This document shows positions 57,086 through 64,000 of a stretch of DNA of 64,000 nt, piece by piece. Position numbers and translations under genes: made by a program. A model generated the notes under the pieces. It worked only from the letters and a program-made list of their open reading frames with translations. It ran no database searches and was not told the DNA's origin. Position 1 is the stretch's first letter. Every line of letters starts with the position of its first letter. The stretch comes from Betaproteobacteria bacterium (lineage in GTDB: Bacteria; Pseudomonadota; Gammaproteobacteria; Burkholderiales; Thiobacillaceae): contig JACRAU010000027.1 of NCBI GenBank assembly GCA_016234655.1, forward strand, positions 1 through 64,000, written 5' to 3'.

Positions 57086-57106
57086 GCACCTCGCCCCGGC
57101 GGGGCG

Positions 57107-58318
57107 TCAGCTATCGATGCCGAGCTGCTCGACCCAGGCCAGGGCCTGGAGGTGGGCGGTGTTGACCTGCTGGGGGCTGAGCACCAGGTTCTCCGCCAGT
57201 TGGGCCGTGCGCTTGGCGTCGCGGGCCTCGCAGGACTCGACCAGGGCGAGTATCGGGCCGTAGGTGCCTTTGCGGCCAATCAGCGCATCGGCCACCGGTT
57301 CGGGGATGATGACTCGATCGAGGATGGTGTCCATCGGGGCCTCCATCATCGCATCGAGTAGCGAGAACACGCCGGTGATGAACATGTTGTCCTGCTCGTC
57401 GCGGCCCATGTGGTAGGCGCTGAGCAGTTCGCAGAATCGGCCGCGCGTGATGGCGGTGCGGGTCAGCGTCGGCGCGGTGGGATTGGCGCTGGCGGTGGCC
57501 AAGAGCAGGCTCAGCCAGCGATACAAGGGTTGCAGGCCGAGGATGGATACCGCGTGGCGGATAGACTGCACTTCGACGTTGAGGCCGAAACCCGCCGAGT
57601 TGATGTAGCGCAGTAGTTTGAAGGTCAGCGCGACATCGCGCTTGAACAGGTCCTCGATCTTGCGTATGTCCTCGCCGGCGCGCACCTTGTCCATCAATTC
57701 CACGACGATGGTCTGCGACGGGTTCAGCGACTTGTTGCCCTGCTTCACGACGGGCTTGGTGAAGTAATAGCCCTGGAAATAGTCGATGCCGGCATCCTTG
57801 CACTGCTGGAACAAGGCGAGGTCATCGATGTTTTCGGCGATCAGCTTGGTGCTGGGGTTTTTCCTGAGTTTGCGCAATTGCGCGGCAAAGTCGGCCTCGG
57901 CGCTGGTCTTGCCGTCGACCTTGATGTAATTGGCCAAGGGCTGCACCGCTTCATATTCCGGCTCGGCCACGAAGGCATTGAAGGCGAAGCGGTAGCCTTG
58001 CTGCTTGAGCGATTGGATGCGGCTGATCAGTTCCGGCGAGAAGTGCATCGAGTCGAGGATTTCGTACACCGTCTTGTCGGCGGGTAGCAGCGTGGCCACC
58101 TCGCCGAGCAAGGTCGAGGCGTCGATATTGGTGAAGGCCAGTTTGGCCTTGAGCGGCCACTCGGCGCCGAGATCGCAGAGGATATCGTCGATCAGCGCGA
58201 CGCCCGCGCTCGCATCGTCGCCGATGCCGTCGGAATCCACGAACAGCAGTTCATAGGCAAGAAGCTGGTGGCGCGCATCGACAATAGGCTGGCGCGCCAG
58301 AAAGGCATTGGTATCCAT
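57107..58318 (-). CDS. EAL-like/HDOD signalling protein
   Basis: 403 residues. The N-terminal EAL-type domain (residues 1-200) keeps YELLF, FTNID, YEILD, IKVDG and YFQGYYF, but the central metal-binding DDFG segment reads NAFV, so phosphodiesterase activity is probably lost. The C-terminal HDOD domain (about 205-390) has FKRDVALTFKLLRYINSAGFG and IRHAVSILGLQPLYRWL. Such YuxH/CdgJ-like proteins influence motility. It is the last gene after cheA, 37 bases downstream, and thus part of the chemotaxis run. Confidence 0.88.
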   Translation of the reverse strand: MDTNAFLARQPIVDARHQLLAYELLFVDSDGIGDDASAGVALIDDILCDLGAEWPLKAKLAFTNIDASTLLGEVATLLPADKTVYEILDSMHFSPELISRIQSLKQQGYRFAFNAFVAEPEYEAVQPLANYIKVDGKTSAEADFAAQLRKLRKNPSTKLIAENIDDLALFQQCKDAGIDYFQGYYFTKPVVKQGNKSLNPSQTIVVELMDKVRAGEDIRKIEDLFKRDVALTFKLLRYINSAGFGLNVEVQSIRHAVSILGLQPLYRWLSLLLATASANPTAPTLTRTAITRGRFCELLSAYHMGRDEQDNMFITGVFSLLDAMMEAPMDTILDRVIIPEPVADALIGRKGTYGPILALVESCEARDAKRTAQLAENLVLSPQQVNTAHLQALAWVEQLGIDS

Positions 58319-58355
58319 TGTTTTCTACGATCTCCCGAAAACGCGCGAATCGGCG

Positions 58356-60260
58356 TTAGGCGGTCCTCGTGAACAGGCTGTTCGGAGTGTCGCTCGGGAT
58401 GGATGTTAGCAGTTCTTCCATATCCAGGACGAGGACGATGCAACCGTCGCCGGATAGGGTGGCGCCCGCGATGCCCTTGGGTTTGATGTCGGCCAAGGGC
58501 TTGATGACCACGTCGTCGCGGCCGACGAAGCCGTCCACCGCCAGGATGAAGGTCGAGCCGGCGGCATGCATCAACACGCCGTAGGCCGGGACATTGCGGG
58601 GTTCCCAGGCGATCAGGCTGGACAAGGCGCGGATCGGCAATACCTCGTCGCGCACGATCATGGTGGCGCGGCCCGAGACGCGCTGCACCTCGGTTTGCCT
58701 CATCGGGATGATCTCGCGCACCATGGACAGCGGCACGGCGAAGGACTGATCGTTCAGGCGCACCACCAGCACCGGCAGGATAGCCAGGGTCAAGGGCAGC
58801 GAGATGGTGAAGGTCGACCCCTGGCCCGGTACCGAGATCACATCGATCTTGCCGTTGAGCTTGGTGATGTTGGTCTTCACCACGTCCATGCCGACGCCGC
58901 GGCCGGAGACGTTGGAAATCTGGTCCTTGGTCGAGAAGCCGGGCAGGAAGATGAGTTGCAAGCTCTGGCGGTCGTCCAGGGTATTGGCGGTCTCCGCGTC
59001 GATGATGCCCTTTTCGACGGCCTTGGCGCGGATGATGTCGGGCCGCATGCCCTTGCCGTCGTCGGAAATCTCGATATAAATGTGATCGCCCATCTGGCTG
59101 GCCGAGAGCGAGACGATGGCCTTTTCGGGCTTGTGGGCGGCCTGGCGTTCTTCCGGTGACTCGATGCCATGATCGACCGCATTGCGCACCAAGTGCACCA
59201 AGGGGTCGTTGAGGTCCTCGATCATGGTTTTGTCGAGTTCGGTCTCTTCGCCGGACAGCACCAGTTCGACATCCTTGCCCAGTTGGCGCGCCAGGTCGCG
59301 CGCCAAGCGGGGATATTTCTGGAACAGGCGGCCGATGGGCTGCATACGCGTCTTCATCACGGCGTTTTGCAGATCGGATACCAGCAGGTCGAGCTGGTTG
59401 ACCGCCATGTCGAGCGCCTTGAGCGTCTCGCTGTCGTTGCGGCCATGCAGGATGTGGGTCTTGAGGTTGGAGATGCGGTTCTTGGTCAGGCCGATCTCGC
59501 CGGAGAGGTTGAGCACCTGGTCCAGACGAACGGTGTCGACTCGGATCGTGGTCTCTTTCTGCAGGCTCTGCTGTGGGGCGGCGCCTCCGGTCGCGGGGGC
59601 GCGGCTGGGTGTGGGCAGGTCGGCGGGCGCGGGCGCCGCCGGGGCGCGGGCCTCGGCGGGCTTGGCCTCCGCCGCCGGGGCGGGTGCCGCCGCGGCCTGC
59701 GGGACGGGGGCGCCGGTCAGCACGGCATGCAGGGCAGCCCAATTGATGTCGTCGCCAGGGGCAGCGCCGGGTGCGGCGCTGGGGGCCTCGGGCGCGGCGC
59801 TTTCGATCGCGGCGGCGTTGTCCGTGGGGGCGCTGCTCGGCGCGGGTGCGCTCGGTTCGGGCAGCGATTCACCGGCCAAGGCGGCCTCCAGGTTGGCGAT
59901 GATGGTAGGGTCGGCGGCTTGCGGCTGCACGTGGCTGGATAGTTCGTTGAACATCTCGCGCACCGTGGCGGTGGCGGCCAGGATGGTGTCCATCAAGCCG
60001 GGCGTGAGGCCGAGTTCGTTATTGCGCAACTTGTCGAACAGGTTTTCGTTGCGATGGCAGAGCGATACCAGGTTGTCGACGTTCAGGAAACCCGCGCCAC
60101 CCTTGATGGTATGGAAACCGCGAAAGATGTCGTTGAGCAGATTGGTGTCGTCCGGCCGTTTTTCCAATTCGACCAGTTTGTTGTCGACCTGGGACAGCAG
60201 TTCCCCGGCCTCCAGCAAGAAATCTTGCAGCAGTTCTTCCATGCCGGCGAAATCGCTCAT
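58356..60260 (-). CDS. cheA: chemotaxis histidine kinase CheA
   Basis: 634 residues. P1 phosphotransfer domain with His50 in FRGFHTIKGGAGFL, a long Ala/Pro-rich linker (about residues 130-235) without a clear P2 domain, a P3 dimer helix pair, the P4 kinase domain with LVHLVRNAVDHGIE (N box) and SGRGVGMDVVKTNI (G box), and the P5 CheW-like domain. It phosphorylates CheY and, in this cluster, the two CheV. The missing P2 suggests that CheY is recruited by other means. The gene follows cheZ after 43 bases. Confidence 0.95.
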   Translation of the reverse strand: MSDFAGMEELLQDFLLEAGELLSQVDNKLVELEKRPDDTNLLNDIFRGFHTIKGGAGFLNVDNLVSLCHRNENLFDKLRNNELGLTPGLMDTILAATATVREMFNELSSHVQPQAADPTIIANLEAALAGESLPEPSAPAPSSAPTDNAAAIESAAPEAPSAAPGAAPGDDINWAALHAVLTGAPVPQAAAAPAPAAEAKPAEARAPAAPAPADLPTPSRAPATGGAAPQQSLQKETTIRVDTVRLDQVLNLSGEIGLTKNRISNLKTHILHGRNDSETLKALDMAVNQLDLLVSDLQNAVMKTRMQPIGRLFQKYPRLARDLARQLGKDVELVLSGEETELDKTMIEDLNDPLVHLVRNAVDHGIESPEERQAAHKPEKAIVSLSASQMGDHIYIEISDDGKGMRPDIIRAKAVEKGIIDAETANTLDDRQSLQLIFLPGFSTKDQISNVSGRGVGMDVVKTNITKLNGKIDVISVPGQGSTFTISLPLTLAILPVLVVRLNDQSFAVPLSMVREIIPMRQTEVQRVSGRATMIVRDEVLPIRALSSLIAWEPRNVPAYGVLMHAAGSTFILAVDGFVGRDDVVIKPLADIKPKGIAGATLSGDGCIVLVLDMEELLTSIPSDTPNSLFTRTA

Positions 60261-60303
60261 GATCGCCTCCTCGCTTTCCTATCGGCCTAGGCGAAGGCCT
60301 AGG

Positions 60304-61176
60304 TCAGAATCCTAAACTTTCTAGGAGCTCGTCCACCTGCTCCTGGCTGGATACGACATCGTCGCGCCCGCTCGCGTTCACGATGGGGCCTTCCAGCAGG
60401 CCTGGCCTTACCGCGTCGCGTTTTTCCTGCGGCGTGGTTTCGACCAGTAATGTGATGAGCTGCTTTTCCAGGGCCTGCGCCGCTTCCAGCACCTTCTTGA
60501 TCACTTGCCCGGTCAGGTCCTGGAAGTCCTGCGCCATGATGATGTCCATCAGGTGCGCATTGGTGGTGTCGGCCTGCTGCGGAACGTGGTGCAGATAGGC
60601 CTGGGTATCCTGCACCAAGGCCCTGAACTCCTCCACGCCCAACTGCTTGCTGAATAGGCGATCCCACTTGCCGGCCAAGTCGCGCGCCGTGTTGCCCAGC
60701 TTATCCTGGATCGGCTGGGCCGCTTCGGCGGCGTTCAGCGTACGCTCGGCCGCTTGCGCGGTCATGGTGGCAATATAGTTCAAACGATCGCGGCTGTCGG
60801 GTAGGTCGGCGGCGGCTTTCTCGATGCTCTTGTCCAGGCCCAGTTCCCGCAACAGGTCGTGCAGGCTGCGGGTCATGTGGCCGAGTTGGGAGAAGACGTG
60901 CGCGGGGCAGGCGCTCTCGTCCGTCGCTTGTTCGCTGCCGTCGCGGGTGATGGCCTGGGCGATGCTGTCGAGCAGGGTCTCGACTTCGGGTGTCGCCACG
61001 GTCGGGGCCGGGGCCTTGGACTCGGCCATGCTTACCGTCGCGATGCTGTCGAACAAGGCCTCCAGGTCGGGGCTGTCGCCGGTATCGGACCCGCTGGCGA
61101 CCGGGACCGCCGGGGCCGGCGCCGGCTGAACGATGCTGTCGAAGAGGGCTTCAAGTTCTGGAGAGTCGCTGCTCAT
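60304..61176 (-). CDS. cheZ: CheY-P phosphatase CheZ with repeated N-terminal motifs
   Basis: 290 residues, longer than the roughly 215 of enteric CheZ. The phosphatase helix contains MDIIMAQDFQDLTGQVIKKV with the catalytic Gln. The C-terminal peptide SSQEQVDELLESLGF is the known CheY-docking tail. The extra N-terminal part holds three copies of a related motif: SPELEALFDSI (residues 5-15), SPDLEALFDSI (35-45) and TPEVETLLDSI (62-72), with Pro/Ala-rich spacers. They match the tail pattern x[LV][ED]xL[LF][DE]S[IL]. CheZ removes phosphate from CheY. The start has AAGGAG upstream. Confidence 0.93.
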   Translation of the reverse strand: MSSDSPELEALFDSIVQPAPAPAVPVASGSDTGDSPDLEALFDSIATVSMAESKAPAPTVATPEVETLLDSIAQAITRDGSEQATDESACPAHVFSQLGHMTRSLHDLLRELGLDKSIEKAAADLPDSRDRLNYIATMTAQAAERTLNAAEAAQPIQDKLGNTARDLAGKWDRLFSKQLGVEEFRALVQDTQAYLHHVPQQADTTNAHLMDIIMAQDFQDLTGQVIKKVLEAAQALEKQLITLLVETTPQEKRDAVRPGLLEGPIVNASGRDDVVSSQEQVDELLESLGF

Positions 61177-61191
61177 CCGTATCTCCTTGGG

Positions 61192-61296
61192 TCAATGGCC
61201 GCCGCGATGCGGCTCAATGTCGACCGCACTCGCGATGGCCTTCACTAGAGGGGTGAACAGCTTGAAGGGAAGAGGGCGGCGACGGTCGTGCGTCAT
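61192..61296 (-). CDS. possible 34-residue protein between cheY and cheZ
   Basis: A short frame begins 2 bases after the cheY stop and ends 15 bases before the cheZ start, so it fills the gap exactly. The product contains RRRPLPFKLFTPLVKAIAS and ends HRGGH; it is basic with a possible amphipathic helix. The ribosome site is weak (GGGA overlapping the end of cheY), which suggests coupled translation from cheY. It may be a true small protein, a leader peptide for cheZ, or chance. Confidence 0.35.
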   Translation of the reverse strand: MTHDRRRPLPFKLFTPLVKAIASAVDIEPHRGGH

Positions 61297-61298
61297 GG

Positions 61299-61691
61299 TC
61301 ACATCCCATACTTCTCGAAAATCTTGTTCATCTTTTCTTCCAGCACCGCCGCCGTGAACGGTTTGACGATGTAACCGGAAGCGCCGCTCTGCGCGGCCTC
61401 GACGATATTTTCCTTTTTCGCTTCGGCGGTGATCATCAGCACCGGCAGGTGCTTGAGCGACTCGTCGGCGCGGATGGCCTTCAGTAGCTCGATGCCGGTC
61501 ATGTTCGGCATGTTCCAGTCGCTGACGACGAACTGAAAAGTCCCCACGTTTTTGAGTTTCTGCAAGGCTACCGCGCCGTCTTCGGCTTCGTCGACGTTGG
61601 TAAAGCCGAGTTCCTTCAGCAGGTTGCGCACGATGCGGCGCATCGTGGAGAAGTCATCCACCACTAGAAATTTTAGATTCTTGTCGGCCAT
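61299..61691 (-). CDS. cheY: chemotaxis response regulator CheY
   Basis: 130 residues, single receiver domain. Acidic pocket Asp12/Asp13, phosphorylation site Asp58 in [12 protein letters not shown], the Thr/Lys switch residues in [11 protein letters not shown] and [11 protein letters not shown]. It carries the signal from CheA to the flagellar switch. It is followed by a 34-codon frame and cheZ. Confidence 0.96.
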   Translation of the reverse strand: MADKNLKFLVVDDFSTMRRIVRNLLKELGFTNVDEAEDGAVALQKLKNVGTFQFVVSDWNMPNMTGIELLKAIRADESLKHLPVLMITAEAKKENIVEAAQSGASGYIVKPFTAAVLEEKMNKIFEKYGM

Positions 61692-61728
61692 GTTTTCCCT
61701 TTAATTGCCAGGACTGCCCATATTCTAC

Positions 61729-62667
61729 CTAGCGTTTGATGAATGCCAGTAGGGTATCCGCCAAGACGGCCGGGTCGAACTTGGCGACGTAGGCATCGAC
61801 GCCCACGCGTTGCCCCATGGTGCGGTTTGCCTCCGACGAGAGCGATGAGTGCATGATGATCGGGATGCCGGCGAAACGGCTGTCTGTCTTGATGTTCTTG
61901 GTCAATACATAGCCATCCATCTCGGGCATTTCCGCATCGACCAGGATCAGCTGAATCTGGTCGCGCATGAGCTTGCCTTCCGGGCTGGCGCGATTGGCCA
62001 TGTTTTGCAGTTTTTCCCAGGCCTCCAGGCCGTCGTTCGCCTGGATGTGCTTCGCGCCCAGCTTGTCCAGCACCATGATGATCTCCTTGCGGGCGACGGT
62101 GGAATCGTCGGCGAAGAACACCGTGGTTTCTTGCTTGGTTTCGAGCTTGGGCAGGGTCGGCATGGGTTTCTCGCCCAGTACCTCGGCCAGGATGCGCTCG
62201 ACATCGAGAATGGAAACCAGCCGGCCGTCGTCGAGTTCGGTGATGGCGGTGATCAGGCCATCTTGGCCGGCGATCATGTTCTCGGGCGGTTTGACCTTAT
62301 CCCAATCGACCCGAATGATGCGATCCACCTCGTCGACCAGGAAGCCTTGGGTGTGGCGGGAGAACTCGGTGACGATCATGGTCTGGCCCAGCCCTTCCGG
62401 GACGTTCTCCAGCTTGATGAACTTGGCCAGGGTGATGACCGGGATGATGCTGCCGCGCAGGGAGATCACGCCCTCGACGCCGTAGGGCATGTTCGGCGTC
62501 AGGGTGATCGGCGGGGTGGGCGACACCTCGCGCACCTTGAATACGTTGATGCCGAAGGTCTCGTGCGTTCCCAGCGAGAACAGCAGCAATTCCATCTTGT
62601 TGGAGCCCGCCAGTTTGGTGCGGGCGTCCACGGCATCGATCAGCTTGGCCTGTTCCAACTCGTTCAT
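61729..62667 (-). CDS. cheV: chemotaxis coupling protein CheV (first copy)
   Basis: 312 residues: an N-terminal CheW-like domain (LFSLGTHETFGINVFKVREV, GVISLRGSIIPVITLAKFI) and a C-terminal receiver domain with the Asp in LILVDAEMPEMDGYVLTKNI. CheV couples receptors to CheA and can buffer phosphate. It is closely related to the gene immediately upstream and is probably a tandem duplicate. Confidence 0.93.
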   Translation of the reverse strand: MNELEQAKLIDAVDARTKLAGSNKMELLLFSLGTHETFGINVFKVREVSPTPPITLTPNMPYGVEGVISLRGSIIPVITLAKFIKLENVPEGLGQTMIVTEFSRHTQGFLVDEVDRIIRVDWDKVKPPENMIAGQDGLITAITELDDGRLVSILDVERILAEVLGEKPMPTLPKLETKQETTVFFADDSTVARKEIIMVLDKLGAKHIQANDGLEAWEKLQNMANRASPEGKLMRDQIQLILVDAEMPEMDGYVLTKNIKTDSRFAGIPIIMHSSLSSEANRTMGQRVGVDAYVAKFDPAVLADTLLAFIKR

Positions 62668-62677
62668 TGAGGGTTCC

Positions 62678-63619
62678 TTACTTCAGCATCCGGCTGAGCA
62701 CCTCAGCCAGGCGATGGGGCTCGAACTTCGGCACGTATTCGTCCACGCCGACGGAAATGCCGAGGTTCTTGTTGGCATCGGAGGACAGGGAGGAGTGCAT
62801 GAGCACGGGAATGCCCTTGAATCGCGGGTCCGATTTGATGTTCTTGGTCAGTACGTAACCGTCCATTTCCGGCATCTCGACGTCGGTCAGCACCAATTGT
62901 ACATAGTCGGTAACGGCGCGGCCCGCCATATCGGCCTGGGCGGCGATCTTTTGCAGCTCTTCCCAAGCCTGCTTGCCGTTGATGGCGGCGATACCCTTGA
63001 CCCCGATGGCCTCCAGGGTGCGCGCGACCTGGTTGCGGGCGACCGAGGAATCGTCGGCATAAAACACCGTACGGTCCGGCGTGCCGATCGGCTCCAGCAC
63101 CTCGAACAGATGGCTGTCGTCGATATTGGTGGTGTCGGACAGTATCTTCTCCACGTCCAGCATCATCACCAGGCGGCCGTCGCGCAATTCGCTGACGGCG
63201 GTGACCAGGCCACCCATCTGGGCGGTCAGCATGGCCGGCGGCACCTTCATCTCGGACCAGTCGATGCGCAGGATGGTATCGACCTCGCCGACCAGGAAGC
63301 CTTGGGTCTGGCCGTTGTATTCGGTCACGATCATGATCGACGGCGGAGCGTCGGTCGAGACGCCGATGTACTTGGCCAGGTCGATTACCGGCACCAGCAC
63401 GCCGCGCAGGCTGACCATGCCCTCGACCGAGGAGGGCATTTCCGGCGCTCGGGTGATCTGCGGAATGCGCATGACTTCGCGCACTTTGAACACGTTGATG
63501 CCGAAGGTCTCTTTCCTGCCGGTCATCTGGTCGGTGCCCAGCGTGAACAGCAGTATCTCTAGTTTATTCGCCCCGGCAAGCTTGGTTCGGGCATCTATGC
63601 GCTTCAGTAGGTCGGACAT
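62678..63619 (-). CDS. cheV: chemotaxis coupling protein CheV (second copy)
   Basis: 313 residues with the same layout as its neighbour: CheW-like domain (LFTLGTDQMTGRKETFGINV, GMVSLRGVLVPVIDLAKYI) and receiver with LVLTDVEMPEMDGYVLTKNI. Near the start it has a small insertion (QMTGRK) absent from the first copy. The 10-base gap shows cotranscription. Two CheV proteins allow different receptors to be coupled to one CheA (inference). Confidence 0.93.
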   Translation of the reverse strand: MSDLLKRIDARTKLAGANKLEILLFTLGTDQMTGRKETFGINVFKVREVMRIPQITRAPEMPSSVEGMVSLRGVLVPVIDLAKYIGVSTDAPPSIMIVTEYNGQTQGFLVGEVDTILRIDWSEMKVPPAMLTAQMGGLVTAVSELRDGRLVMMLDVEKILSDTTNIDDSHLFEVLEPIGTPDRTVFYADDSSVARNQVARTLEAIGVKGIAAINGKQAWEELQKIAAQADMAGRAVTDYVQLVLTDVEMPEMDGYVLTKNIKSDPRFKGIPVLMHSSLSSDANKNLGISVGVDEYVPKFEPHRLAEVLSRMLK

Positions 63620-63636
63620 CGCATTTCCTGTGCGTG

Positions 63637-64000
63637 CTAACTTGTTAATCTAAAACGGCTGACTGCGTCTTTCAAGCGTCCCGACAGGCTAGTCAGACCC
63701 TGCGCGGCCTGGGTCGAGCTTTCGGCGGCGCCTCTATTCTTCTGGGCCATGTCCAGAATATCGTCAACCCGTTGGGCGATCGCTTGGCTAGCGGCGTCCT
63801 GTTCCCGACGTATGCGGTCTATATTGTGGATTAGGTTTGTGACATTGGCTACTGCGCCGTTGATTTCGGCGATCGCCTGGCCGGCTTGCACGGCCATTTC
63901 CACACCCTGGGCGACCTCCTGGCTACCTTGCTCGATGGCGGTGACCGCCTTGCCGGTCTCGGTCTGGATGGTTTCGATGGTGCTGGATATCTCGGCGGTG
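63637..64000 (-). CDS. methyl-accepting chemotaxis protein, C-terminal part
   Basis: The gene extends beyond the window; 120 C-terminal residues are seen. They form the last part of the coiled-coil signalling domain (AVTAIEQGSQEVAQGVEMA, ANVTNLIHNIDRIRREQDA) with typical heptads and end in LKDAVSRFRL. The hairpin tip and ligand domain are outside. There is no CheR-binding pentapeptide at the end. It is the first gene seen of the minus-strand chemotaxis run. Confidence 0.9.
   Translation of the reverse strand, partial: TAEISSTIETIQTETGKAVTAIEQGSQEVAQGVEMAVQAGQAIAEINGAVANVTNLIHNIDRIRREQDAASQAIAQRVDDILDMAQKNRGAAESSTQAAQGLTSLSGRLKDAVSRFRLTS

Overview
The window looks like chromosomal DNA of a betaproteobacterium that oxidises sulfur and probably grows autotrophically. 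The evidence is high G+C, tightly packed overlapping operons, a dissimilatory sat-aprBA set, a CbbQ/CbbO-type pair, metXW, a K+-independent H+-pyrophosphatase beside a PPi-dependent phosphofructokinase, and a FlhF/FlhG-type polar flagellar locus. Relatives of Thiobacillus or Sulfuricella would fit, but the genus cannot be fixed from this sequence. No rRNA, tRNA, CRISPR array or intact mobile element was recognised.

Layout. 1-500: the 3' end of an IS30-family transposase and a 210-base block of nested inverted repeats. 0.5-3 kb: rubrerythrin, a GlpC/HdrD-like Fe-S protein and a DUF3501 protein. 3-4.9 kb: cyclopropane fatty acid synthase and a CNP1-like protein. 4.9-19 kb: a cobalamin riboswitch followed by B12 uptake (btuB, btuC, btuD, btuF) and late B12 synthesis and salvage genes (cobO, cbiA, bluB, cbiB, cobC/cobD-type aminotransferase, cobQ, cobU, cobT, ribazole phosphatase, cobS). 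Three copies of one palindromic element lie here, two of them in frame inside cbiB and cobQ. 19-26.9 kb: kdsB, a TPR protein, adk, pfp, hppA and rluA. 26.9-30.2 kb: a low-G+C accessory island with an OLD-type ATPase/TOPRIM protein, toxin-antitoxin relics and a methyltransferase. 30.2-32.1 kb: metX-metW. 32.3-34.2 kb: a large alpha-solenoid repeat protein of unknown role.

34.3-42.3 kb: flhB-flhA-flhF-flhG-fliA-motC-motD, with a 42-base duplication of the motC end around a palindromic element. 42.3-47 kb: a possible PilZ-type protein, two thioredoxin-fold proteins, a TolC-like protein, a periplasmic adaptor, and a relic of the hppA 3' end. 47-55.6 kb (minus strand): sat, aprB, aprA, a YkgJ-type Cys-cluster protein, a MoxR-type AAA+ ATPase, a VWA protein and a small protein. 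55.8-57.1 kb: a lipoprotein and sixA. 57.1-64 kb (minus strand): an MCP (partial), two cheV, cheY, a 34-codon ORF, cheZ, cheA and an EAL/HDOD protein.

How the genes work together. AprBA and Sat turn sulfite into sulfate and ATP while consuming pyrophosphate. The PPi-linked PFK, the H+-PPase and adenylate kinase nearby belong to the same pyrophosphate/adenylate economy (inference). FlhF, FlhG, FliA, MotCD and the Che proteins form one motility and chemotaxis system split over two loci. The most unusual points are a CheZ with three N-terminal copies of a motif resembling its own CheY-docking tail, the coupling of a MoxR-VWA pair to the APS pathway, in-frame repeat insertions in B12 enzymes, and the defence/toxin-antitoxin relic island.
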